Part shown: positions 1 to 4,968 of the stretch, one piece after another
Position numbering within the stretch: position 1 is the stretch's first letter
Layout of the letters: every line of letters begins with the position of its first letter
Assembly (NCBI GenBank): GCA_037380725.1
Contig: JARRRL010000094.1
Coordinates: 1-8,326, forward strand
Length of the DNA: 8,326 bases
DNA from: JARRRL01 sp037380725
Lineage (GTDB): Bacteria > Pseudomonadota > Gammaproteobacteria > Pseudomonadales > JANQJO01
Direction: 5' to 3'
Program-made: the position numbers and the translations under genes
The notes under the pieces: generated by a model
The model's database searches: none
Told to the model about the DNA's origin: nothing
Seen by the model: only the letters and a program-made list of their open reading frames with translations

Positions 1-428
1 GGGTTCGTGGAGCCATAGCATTTACCCAAAACGTTTTGCACACCCGCTACTTCGAGTACAGCTCTCAACGCACCACCCGCTATAATACCAGTACCTTCCG
101 ATGCCGGCTGCATGTAAACCTTAGAAGCGCCATGCCGTGCTTTGATAGGATGTTGCAAAGTCGTACCAGACAAATCCACTGTGATCATATTGCGTTTAGC
201 CGCTTCAAGCGATTTTTGTATTGCGATGGGTACTTCTCGTGCTTTTCCACGACCAAATCCAACCCGTCCTTTACCATCACCCACCACAGTAATAGCTGTG
301 AAGCCAAAGATACGGCCCCCTTTAACTACTTTTGCGACACGGTTTACTTGAACCAGCTTCTCTTGCAGCCCGTCACTTTGTGCTTTGTCTTCCTGGCTAT
401 TTCGAGTCTTCTCGTCTTGGCGAGACAT
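1..428 (-). CDS. rpsE: 30S ribosomal protein S5, C-terminus cut off by the window edge
   Basis: S5 sits on the solvent side of the 30S subunit near the mRNA entry channel and affects decoding accuracy. The first 142 codons are present and the frame is open to base 1. Visible landmarks are VVKGGRIFGF (KGGR at residues 36-39, the loop where spectinomycin-resistance changes map in E. coli), the double-stranded-RNA-binding-like segment VVGDGKGRVGFGRGKAREVP, then GTGIIAGGALRAVLEVAGV and GSTNP at the cut. E. coli S5 is 167 residues, so roughly 30 are missing. The ATG at 426-428 was chosen because GAGGAG lies just upstream. The N-terminus is about 9 residues longer than in E. coli and is hydrophilic. 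It follows rplR with a 34-bp gap. Identity is certain. Confidence 0.97.
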   Translation of the reverse strand, partial: MSRQDEKTRNSQEDKAQSDGLQEKLVQVNRVAKVVKGGRIFGFTAITVVGDGKGRVGFGRGKAREVPIAIQKSLEAAKRNMITVDLSGTTLQHPIKARHGASKVYMQPASEGTGIIAGGALRAVLEVAGVQNVLGKCYGSTN

Positions 429-462
429 CTGCACTCTCCTCAATGTATACCATCGATAATAT

Positions 463-825
463 TTATATTGTCAAGCCCGCTTCTCTGGCTGCATCCGCAA
501 CCGCTTTCACTCGACCATGGTATTTATAGCCAGACCGATCAAAGGCCACTTTCGATAGCCCTTTTTCGACGGCCCTCACACCGACCAATTTACCCACTAT
601 TTTTGATGCTTCAATATTCCCGCTCTTACTGCCATCGTACTGCTTTTCAGTTGAGCTCGCTGAAACTAGAACCAAACCTTTGTGCACAATCTGAGCATAA
701 ATATGCTTTGCAGAGCGACGCACAGATAAACGAGGTACATCCAGTTCAGCTTGTTTTTTGCGAGTTTTAATCGCTCTTCGCAATAGCGCGGCACGCTTAG
801 GATTCCGTGAGGTCTTTCGCTTCAT
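463..825 (-). CDS. rplR: 50S ribosomal protein L18
   Basis: L18 binds 5S rRNA and, with L5, helps dock the 5S particle into the central protuberance of the 50S subunit. The 120-residue product compares with 117 in E. coli. The N-terminus is strongly basic (KRAALLRRAIKTRKKQAE), followed by PRLSVRRSAKHIYAQIV and the conserved C-terminal block FDRSGYKYHGRVKAVADAAREAGL. The start ATG at 823-825 follows a modest purine-rich RBS (AAAGAGAGAA). It lies between rplF, 77 bp upstream, and rpsE, 34 bp downstream, as in the standard spc operon. Nothing is missing or broken. Confidence 0.97.
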   Translation of the reverse strand: MKRKTSRNPKRAALLRRAIKTRKKQAELDVPRLSVRRSAKHIYAQIVHKGLVLVSASSTEKQYDGSKSGNIEASKIVGKLVGVRAVEKGLSKVAFDRSGYKYHGRVKAVADAAREAGLTI

Positions 826-902
826 CGCGTAGTTTCTCTCTTTAATGTGTCAGCCTCAAACAAACAAGCTCGCAAACACTGCATCACAAGCCTGTGTATC
901 AC

Positions 903-1460
903 TTATTTTTTCTTCGCTTCTTTCGTTCGAACCTGTTCATTGGCATAACGTATTCCCTTACCTTTGTAAGGCTCAGGCGGACGAACAGATCGAATATTTG
1001 CTGCAAATTGACCGAGCACCTGTTTATCAATTCCTGATAACACAATTTCAGTTTGAGTAGGTGTCTCAACATGAATGCCATCAGGCACTGGCATATTCAC
1101 CGGATGAGAGTGGCCAACGGTTAAACTCAAAGTTTTCTCTTTTGCTTGTGCTCGGTAACCAACACCCGTGAGCTGCAAACGACGCTCAAAACCTTTCTCC
1201 ACACCCAGCACAAGATTCATCAATAAAGCACGCGCTGTTCCTGCCTGTGTCCACGCAGGACTTCCTTTTTTCTCGTTGGCATTTTTGGGCTCAACGCGTA
1301 TCTGGCTCTCTACCAGAGAAGCCTTAACCAATGGGTGCACAGTCAAAGCCTGCTCGCCTTTTGGTCCCTTCACGCTTACCCGAATAACATCATCTGCATC
1401 AGTGATTGTGACTTGTACTGACTTTGGAACAGGTACCGGAGATTCAGCTACCCTAGACAT
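903..1460 (-). CDS. rplF: 50S ribosomal protein L6
   Basis: L6 is a two-domain 50S protein near the sarcin-ricin loop, close to where GTPase factors bind. The 185-residue product runs from MSRVAESPVPVPK to VRTKEAKKK, matching E. coli L6 (177 residues) end to end. Conserved blocks are GTARALLMNLVLGV, LTGVGYRAQ, GHSHPV, PTQTEIVLSGIDKQVLGQFAANIR and RPPEPYKGKGIRYA. The frame extends upstream to a TTG at 1497-1499, but the ATG at 1458-1460 aligns with the family start and has GGGAA (1466-1470) and AAGGG (1473-1477) ahead of it. The spacer upstream to rpsH is 205 bp, much longer than usual, and may carry its own signals. Confidence 0.96.
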   Translation of the reverse strand: MSRVAESPVPVPKSVQVTITDADDVIRVSVKGPKGEQALTVHPLVKASLVESQIRVEPKNANEKKGSPAWTQAGTARALLMNLVLGVEKGFERRLQLTGVGYRAQAKEKTLSLTVGHSHPVNMPVPDGIHVETPTQTEIVLSGIDKQVLGQFAANIRSVRPPEPYKGKGIRYANEQVRTKEAKKK

Positions 1461-1488
1461 ATCTTTTCCCAACCCTTCTATTACCGTT

Positions 1489-1517
1489 CCGGCACTCAAG
1501 TAATCGAGTTGCCCCGG
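1489..1517 (-). repeat. bulged inverted repeat upstream of the rplF RBS
   Basis: On the plus strand, actc (1494-1497) pairs with gagt (1506-1509) around an 8-base loop. The stem continues through ggc (1491-1493) with gcc (1511-1513) across one bulged base, and cc (1489-1490) with gg (1516-1517) across two. In the transcript it would end about a dozen bases before the AAGGG of rplF. There is no U-run, so it is not an intrinsic terminator. Confidence 0.35.
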
Positions 1518-1617
1518 TGACCATCTCGTTTAACCATTATCCGTTGGCGTCTAATTTGTATGCGTCAAAGCACATTCTAATTCATTGCAACTTTAACTCT
1601 TTAACTTAATATCGCCA

Positions 1618-1647
1618 ATTGTCGCCGATTTTACTCTTATTTTTCAA
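1618..1647 (-). promoter_or_regulatory. possible weak internal promoter before rplF
   Basis: Reading the minus strand, TTGAAA (1642-1647) is followed after 18 bases by GACAAT (1618-1623). These are partial matches to the sigma-70 -35 and -10 hexamers (5 of 6 and 4 of 6). A competing -10-like TAAAAT lies at 1628-1633 with only a poor -35. The AT-rich setting makes chance matches likely, so this is a candidate only. Confidence 0.2.
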
Positions 1648-1665
1648 CTATTTACATTTAAAGAT

Positions 1666-2061
1666 TTAGGCAACACTGCATATCAATTCGCCACCAAGAC
1701 CTTCTTGCGCTGCTCGCTTACCCGTCATGATGCCTTTACACGTTGACACCACGGCAATACCCAAGCCACCTTTTACACAAGGAAGTTTTTTGGCTGATCG
1801 ATACACTCTCAGACCAGGTCGGCTTAAACGGCTAATTTCATCAATTACCGCCACACCCTCATAATACTTCAGATTAAGCTTCAGCGTCTTTTTTACACCT
1901 TCATGTTGAGATTCAACACCCAACAAAAAACCCTCTTCGAGTAGCACATTAGCAATGGCTTCTTTGACCTTTGAGTGCGGCATCTCAACTGACAACTTAC
2001 AGCGAGACTGCGCGTTACGAATCCGCGTTAACATATCTGCTATGGGATCTTGCATGCTCAT
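1666..2061 (-). CDS. rpsH: 30S ribosomal protein S8
   Basis: S8 is a primary 16S rRNA binder (helix 21) in 30S assembly and, in E. coli, the autogenous repressor of the spc operon. The 131-residue product starts MSMQDPIADMLTRIRNAQ, nearly identical to E. coli S8 (130 residues), and ends GLGGELICSVA. Other conserved parts are PHSKVKEAIANVLLEEGF, ISRLSRPGLRVYRS and GLGIAVVSTCKGIMT; the Cys in STCKG replaces the Ser of E. coli STSKG. The ATG at 2059-2061 fits the family start and is preceded by GAGGG; an upstream in-frame ATG at 2077-2079 would add six unmatched residues. It lies 33 bp after rpsN and 205 bp before rplF. Confidence 0.97.
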   Translation of the reverse strand: MSMQDPIADMLTRIRNAQSRCKLSVEMPHSKVKEAIANVLLEEGFLLGVESQHEGVKKTLKLNLKYYEGVAVIDEISRLSRPGLRVYRSAKKLPCVKGGLGIAVVSTCKGIMTGKRAAQEGLGGELICSVA

Positions 2062-2094
2062 AAAATAACCCTCTGTCACTCAAACTTTAAGGCC

Positions 2095-2400
2095 CTACCA
2101 GCTCGCCTTTCTGAGACCTGGTATTTCACCTCGAGAGGCAACTTCCCTCAATTTATTACGTGCTAAACCAAACTTTCTATAATAACCATGCGGTCGTCCA
2201 GTTAAACCACAACGATTCCGCCTACGTACTCGGGAAGAATCTCGTGGTAATTTTTGCAGTTTAAGCTGAGCTTCCCACTTTTCCGTATCACTGGTATTTG
2301 GATCTTTAATAATAGCTCGGAGTGCCATTCGCTTTTCTTCAAATTTCTCAACAAGCTGAGTTCTGCGCTTTTCACGCTCAATCATGGAAACTTTCGCCAT
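2095..2400 (-). CDS. rpsN: 30S ribosomal protein S14, zinc-independent form
   Basis: S14 is a late-assembling protein of the 30S head. The product is 101 residues, the same as E. coli, running from MAKVSMIEREKRR to GEIPGLRKASW. Conserved features are LKLQKLPRDSSRVRRRNRC, the TGRPHG turn and RKFGLARNKLRE. It has a single Cys and none of the paired CxxC motifs, so it is the longer zinc-free type typical of proteobacteria. The ATG at 2398-2400 follows GGAG at good spacing; a longer frame adds ten unmatched residues and was rejected. It lies 47 bp after rplE and 33 bp before rpsH. Confidence 0.97.
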   Translation of the reverse strand: MAKVSMIEREKRRTQLVEKFEEKRMALRAIIKDPNTSDTEKWEAQLKLQKLPRDSSRVRRRNRCGLTGRPHGYYRKFGLARNKLREVASRGEIPGLRKASW

Positions 2401-2447
2401 GTCTTTCTCCAAAATGTGACTAGACCCCATCCCGCTTACGTACTGGC

Positions 2448-2993
2448 TTACGGTCGAATGGGAAACTTAAGTTCTCTCAATAACGCTAAAGCTTCTTCAT
2501 CTCTGGTCGCGGTAGTCGTCACACATATATCCATGCCTCGCATTTTATCGACATTTTCATAGTCGATTTCCGGAAACATGATCAGTTCCTTAATACCAAA
2601 CGCGTAGTTGCCACGGCCATCAAAACTCGTCTTACTTAAACCACGAAAATCACGAATACGCGGTATCGCCACATGGATAAGACGCCACAAAAAATTATGC
2701 ATGTTGTGACCACGAAGCGTAACTTTACACCCTATCGGCCATCCTTCGCGAATCTTAAAGCTGGCTACCGCTTTGCGCGCCTTGGTGATAATGGGTTTTT
2801 GACCAGAAATTTCTGCTAGTTCTTTCGCAGCTGCTTCAACCGCTTTTTTATCTTGCGCGGCTTCACCAACCCCCATATTCAAGGTGACCTTCACCAACTT
2901 AGGTACCTGCATGACATTTTTATAACCGAATGCATCGACGAGCTTAGGCACTACCTCGTCAACGTAAAATTGCTGTAAGGGCTGTCGACTCAT
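2448..2993 (-). CDS. rplE: 50S ribosomal protein L5
   Basis: L5 binds 5S rRNA, contacts the P-site tRNA and forms part of a bridge to the 30S head. The 181-residue product (179 in E. coli) contains VMQVPKLVKVTLNMGVGEA, ISGQKPIITKARKAVASFKIREGWPIGCKVTLRG, IPRIRDFRGLSKTSFDGRGN and FPEIDY, all family hallmarks in the right order. Two ATGs are possible. The one at 2991-2993 (MSRQPLQQFYVDEVV) matches family length and has a short GGA before it. The one at 3003-3005 adds only four residues and lacks an RBS, so the shorter form is preferred with moderate certainty. It lies 63 bp after rplX, the junction where S8 represses the E. coli operon. Confidence 0.96.
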   Translation of the reverse strand: MSRQPLQQFYVDEVVPKLVDAFGYKNVMQVPKLVKVTLNMGVGEAAQDKKAVEAAAKELAEISGQKPIITKARKAVASFKIREGWPIGCKVTLRGHNMHNFLWRLIHVAIPRIRDFRGLSKTSFDGRGNYAFGIKELIMFPEIDYENVDKMRGMDICVTTTATRDEEALALLRELKFPIRP

Positions 2994-3020
2994 TGTGTAT
3001 TCCATTCATTTTACTTTGGT

Positions 3021-3044
3021 GTCGGGCCAAGGTGAAGCACCGAC
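3021..3044 (-). repeat. small inverted repeat in the rplX-rplE junction
   Basis: On the plus strand gtcgg (3021-3025) and ccgac (3040-3044) can pair around 14 bases; an alternative GGTG/CACC pairing lies inside. It sits just upstream of the rplE start, where S8 binds the E. coli transcript. I do not see the S8 recognition core clearly, so an S8 site is a positional guess. Confidence 0.25.
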
Positions 3045-3056
3045 TCACTATTCATA

Positions 3057-3374
3057 TCAACTGTTCACAGAGGACTTATCTGACTTAAAGAAGCGTTCTT
3101 TCTTACCCTGCTCATTGATTCGAAAGCCAACCCGATCGGGTTTTCCCGTATTCGGATTGATAATCGCAACATTTGATGCTTGGATAGGTGCCTCTTTTCT
3201 AATCAAACCACCCTCTTTTCCCTGCTGCGGATTGCCTTTCGTATGCTTGGTCACCAGACACACGCCAGAAACAATCAAGCGATTGTCAGGCAATACACGC
3301 ACGACTTGTCCCGTTTTTCCTTTATCTCGACCCGTGATCACGAGCACCTGATCACTTTTCACAATCTTTTTCAT
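3057..3374 (-). CDS. rplX: 50S ribosomal protein L24
   Basis: L24 is an early assembly initiator that binds the 5' region of 23S rRNA and sits near the exit tunnel. The 105-residue product (104 in E. coli) has the N-terminal KOW-type segment VLVITGRDKGKTGQVVRVLP at about residues 10-29. It is followed by GVCLVTKHTKGNPQQGKEGGLIRKEAPIQASNVAIINPNTGKPDRVGFR and the basic tail KKERFFKSD. The ATG at 3372-3374 starts 13 bp after the rplN stop, with GGAG in the gap, so the two are probably translated in close succession. Nothing unusual is seen. Confidence 0.97.
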   Translation of the reverse strand: MKKIVKSDQVLVITGRDKGKTGQVVRVLPDNRLIVSGVCLVTKHTKGNPQQGKEGGLIRKEAPIQASNVAIINPNTGKPDRVGFRINEQGKKERFFKSDKSSVNS

Positions 3375-3387
3375 GGGGTATCTCCGA

Positions 3388-3765
3388 TCACATCACTTCC
3401 GGGGCCAATGAAATAATCTTCATAAAATTATCAGTACGCAAATTCCAAGTAACCGGACCAAACACGCGCGTGCCAATCATTTGTTTCTGATTATTAAGCA
3501 ACACTGCTGCATTATCATCAAAGCTGAGCGCGGATCCTTCAGGGCGTCTCACTCCCTTTTTCGGTCTCACAACAACGGCGTAATACACCTCGCCTTTAGA
3601 AACACGGCCTTTCTGCATCGCAGACTTAACAGCAATGACGGAAACTCGAATCACATCACCTACTCTCGCCGTACGCCGCCTTGAACCACCCAGCACCTCA
3701 ATGCAACGAACCTTCTTTGCACCGCTGTTGTCCGCGACCTCAAGAATCGTTTCTTTCTGTATCAT
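3388..3765 (-). CDS. rplN: 50S ribosomal protein L14
   Basis: L14 lies at the subunit interface, contacts 16S helix 14 and is the docking site for the silencing factor RsfS. The 125-residue product (123 in E. coli) begins MIQKETILEVADNSGAKKVRCIEVLGGS. It continues with VVVRPKKGVRRPEGS, LLNNQKQMIGTRVFGPV and ends MKIISLAPEVM. A two-residue insertion lies near VIAVKSAMQKGRVSKG. The normally conserved ARELR/TRELR segment after FGPV is TWNLR here, an unusual change. The RBS is AAGGA (3776-3780), ten bases from the ATG, directly behind a 6-bp hairpin. In E. coli rplN begins the spc operon; here it lies 90 bp after rpsQ. Confidence 0.96.
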   Translation of the reverse strand: MIQKETILEVADNSGAKKVRCIEVLGGSRRRTARVGDVIRVSVIAVKSAMQKGRVSKGEVYYAVVVRPKKGVRRPEGSALSFDDNAAVLLNNQKQMIGTRVFGPVTWNLRTDNFMKIISLAPEVM

Positions 3766-3781
3766 TTTTAAATTGTCCTTA

Positions 3782-3796
3782 CATTCGAAGCGAATG
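3782..3796 (-). promoter_or_regulatory. perfect 6-bp hairpin abutting the rplN RBS
   Basis: The plus strand shows cattcg (3782-3787), loop aag (3788-3790) and cgaatg (3791-3796), a perfect 6-bp stem with a three-base loop. In the transcript it ends one base before the AAGGA of rplN, so folding could affect ribosome loading. There is no U-run, so it is not a terminator. Its regulatory role is inferred from position alone. Confidence 0.35.
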
Positions 3797-3840
3797 GGGT
3801 GCTCGCAAGACCGTATGAGGCATCGTACCGCTACCGTAGA

Positions 3841-3850
3841 GCGCTAGCGC
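3841..3850 (-). repeat. 10-bp palindrome after rpsQ
   Basis: The sequence gcgctagcgc is a perfect palindrome five bases beyond the rpsQ stop codon, at the S10/spc operon boundary. It has no spacer, so any RNA stem would be short, and no T-run follows it on either strand. It could be a protein site, an mRNA 3'-end remnant or chance. Confidence 0.25.
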
Positions 3851-3855
3851 ACTCG

Positions 3856-4161
3856 TCAGCTTGCCGTTTTCGCTTTCTCAATTACTTCAACTAAACACCA
3901 CACTTTTGTCTTAGAAATCGGTCGATGCTCTTCAACAATCACCACGTCACCAACTGCGCATTCGCTGTTTTCATCATGCGCATGCAGTTTCGTCGATTTT
4001 CGAAGATATTTCCCACACAGCGGATGCTTTACCCGTCGCTCAATCACCACCGTGATCGATTTTTTCATCTTGTTACTGACTACCCGACCTTGAAGCCTTC
4101 GACGTAAAGGAGTCTTACTCACCGCTTTCGCCTGCTGTTCAGCTATCTCGTTTTCTGCCAT
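3856..4161 (-). CDS. rpsQ: 30S ribosomal protein S17 with extended N-terminus
   Basis: S17 is an OB-fold protein that binds 16S rRNA early in assembly of the 30S body. The core from RRLQGRVVSNKMKKSITVVIERRVKHPLCGKYLRKSTKLHAHDEN to RPISKTKVWCLVEVIEKA matches E. coli S17 (84 residues) throughout. The product is 101 residues because about 17 extra, mostly polar residues (MAENEIAEQQAKAVSKT) precede the core. The ATG at 4159-4161 was chosen because AAGG lies nine bases upstream; a GTG at 4177-4179 overlapping the rpmC stop would add six more residues and has no RBS. It starts 14 bp after rpmC, implying coupled translation, and is the last gene of the S10 group. Confidence 0.95.
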   Translation of the reverse strand: MAENEIAEQQAKAVSKTPLRRRLQGRVVSNKMKKSITVVIERRVKHPLCGKYLRKSTKLHAHDENSECAVGDVVIVEEHRPISKTKVWCLVEVIEKAKTAS

Positions 4162-4175
4162 CGCGTTGGGCCTTC

Positions 4176-4376
4176 TCACTCATTCACTGTGTGTTTGTTT
4201 TCGCTCATTAACGTGAGCACACGCGCAATATTTTTCTTTGTGTCTCTGAGCTCATGCGTCGTGCGAAGTTGGCCAGTGCTTTTCTTCATCCGCAGCGAGA
4301 ACAGATCTTTGCGAAGACTCTGCAGCGCTTCCTCCAGCTCGACGTTACTTTTTGCTCTCAATTCTTTTACTTTCAT
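4176..4376 (-). CDS. rpmC: 50S ribosomal protein L29
   Basis: L29 is a small helical-hairpin protein beside L23 at the exit of the nascent-peptide tunnel. The product is 66 residues (63 in E. coli), beginning MKVKELRAKSNVELEEALQ and carrying the family signature LFSLRMKKSTGQLRTTHELRDTKKNIARVLT. The ATG at 4374-4376 aligns with the family start and is preceded by AAGG six bases upstream. A longer frame from 4406 adds ten residues without RBS support and was rejected. It lies 41 bp after rplP and 14 bp before rpsQ. Confidence 0.95.
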   Translation of the reverse strand: MKVKELRAKSNVELEEALQSLRKDLFSLRMKKSTGQLRTTHELRDTKKNIARVLTLMSENKHTVNE

Positions 4377-4417
4377 CTCAATACCTTGATACGGTCGTTT
4401 GGCCATTCAAATCAGCG

Positions 4418-4831
4418 CTACTTGATATGTCTCTTAACCACAGCCGTCTTGATGGGTAACTTCGCCGCCGCCAGTTTCAAAGCTTCTCGAGCTACCACCT
4501 CAGGAACCCCTTCCATTTCATAAAGCATTCTGCCCGGCTGTATCTGAGCAACCCAATATTCCACACTACCCTTTCCCTTACCCATGCGCACTTCAAGTGG
4601 CTTTTTAGAGATGGGCTTATCCGGGAAAATACGTATCCAAATTTTTCCACCTCTTTTGACATGTCGCGTCATGGCACGACGCGCTGCCTCGATTTGTCGA
4701 GCCGTAATTCGACCTCTACCCAATGCTTTCAAACCAAACTCACCAAAAGAGACCTTATTACCACGTTGAGCTAAACCGCGATTTCGACCTTTTTGTTGTT
4801 TCCGAAATTTTGTTCTCTTGGGCTGAAACAT
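4418..4831 (-). CDS. rplP: 50S ribosomal protein L16
   Basis: L16 is a late-assembling 50S protein that helps position aminoacyl-tRNA near the peptidyl transferase centre. The 137-residue product (136 in E. coli) starts MFQPKRTKFRKQQKGRNRG and contains FGLKALGRGRITARQIEAARRAMTRHVKRGGKIWIRIFPDKP, VRMGKGKGSVEYWVAQIQPG and the tail AAAKLPIKTAVV. Arg82 in VRMGKGKG corresponds to the E. coli arginine hydroxylated by YcfD. The ATG at 4829-4831 is preceded by a strong GGAGG (4838-4842) at six bases; a frame seven residues longer was rejected. Its upstream spacer to rpsC is an unusual 137 bp. Confidence 0.97.
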   Translation of the reverse strand: MFQPKRTKFRKQQKGRNRGLAQRGNKVSFGEFGLKALGRGRITARQIEAARRAMTRHVKRGGKIWIRIFPDKPISKKPLEVRMGKGKGSVEYWVAQIQPGRMLYEMEGVPEVVAREALKLAAAKLPIKTAVVKRHIK

Positions 4832-4968
4832 CTCAACCCTCCCCCTTTGCATCAGTTGTGAATACAGTTGGCGTCATGAAAGATCTCATTTTCAATTCAC
4901 GCAGTGCTAAACAAGCTCCTAGCATCTTTTATGCGTATTACCGCCGCGCGGTACTTAATACAAAATCA
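4832..4968 (-). other. expanded rpsC-rplP spacer
   Basis: This spacer is 137 bp, where E. coli has only a few bases. In transcript order it holds a GC-rich hairpin just past the rpsC stop, an ATG-started frame of 30 codons (4833-4925) that ends one base before the rplP ATG, and the strong rplP RBS. No promoter of convincing quality was found. A 10-mer (aaacaagctc on the plus strand, 4909-4918) also occurs in the rplF-rplR gap at 862-871. Confidence 0.6.
4935..4961 (-). repeat. GC-rich hairpin just downstream of rpsC
   Basis: On the plus strand taccgc (4939-4944) and gcggta (4948-4953) form a perfect 6-bp stem with a three-base loop. Alternatively, gtatta (4935-4940) and taatac (4956-4961) extend the ccgc/gcgg core with a 4-base bulge. 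It begins eight bases beyond the rpsC stop. The following transcript has no U-run, so termination is unlikely; mRNA protection or processing is a possible but unproven role. Confidence 0.45.

Larger units (their letters stand above)
1461..1665 (-). other. expanded rpsH-rplF spacer
   Basis: These 205 bases separate rpsH from rplF, where the family usually has a very short gap. No convincing gene is present: the minus strand offers only a 13-codon ATG frame and a 23-codon ATG frame that overlaps the rplF start, both without a good RBS. The half nearer rpsH is AT-rich and holds promoter-like hexamers, plus a tandem 8-mer (ctttaact at 1591-1598 and 1599-1606 on the plus strand). The half nearer rplF holds a bulged inverted repeat at 1489-1517. 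Function is unknown; it could be an internal promoter or leader, or simply an untidy spacer. Confidence 0.6.

Noticed and set aside
36..770. Long plus-strand open frame (244 codons) opposite rpsE and rplR
   Set aside because: It is antisense to two clearly real genes, resembles no known family and lacks operon context; it reads as a shadow of their codon pattern.
1461..1499. N-terminal extension of L6 from a TTG start
   Set aside because: The added 13 residues match nothing in the family; the internal ATG aligns with the E. coli L6 start and has an RBS.
1501..1542. 13-codon basic frame (MVKRDGHRGNSIT) in the rpsH-rplF spacer
   Set aside because: The only purine-rich stretch is too close to the ATG, and frames this short are expected by chance.
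3766..3838. Short leader-peptide frame (MPHTVLRAPHSLRM) before rplN
   Set aside because: Only 14 codons with no RBS; it overlaps the hairpin and is most likely chance.
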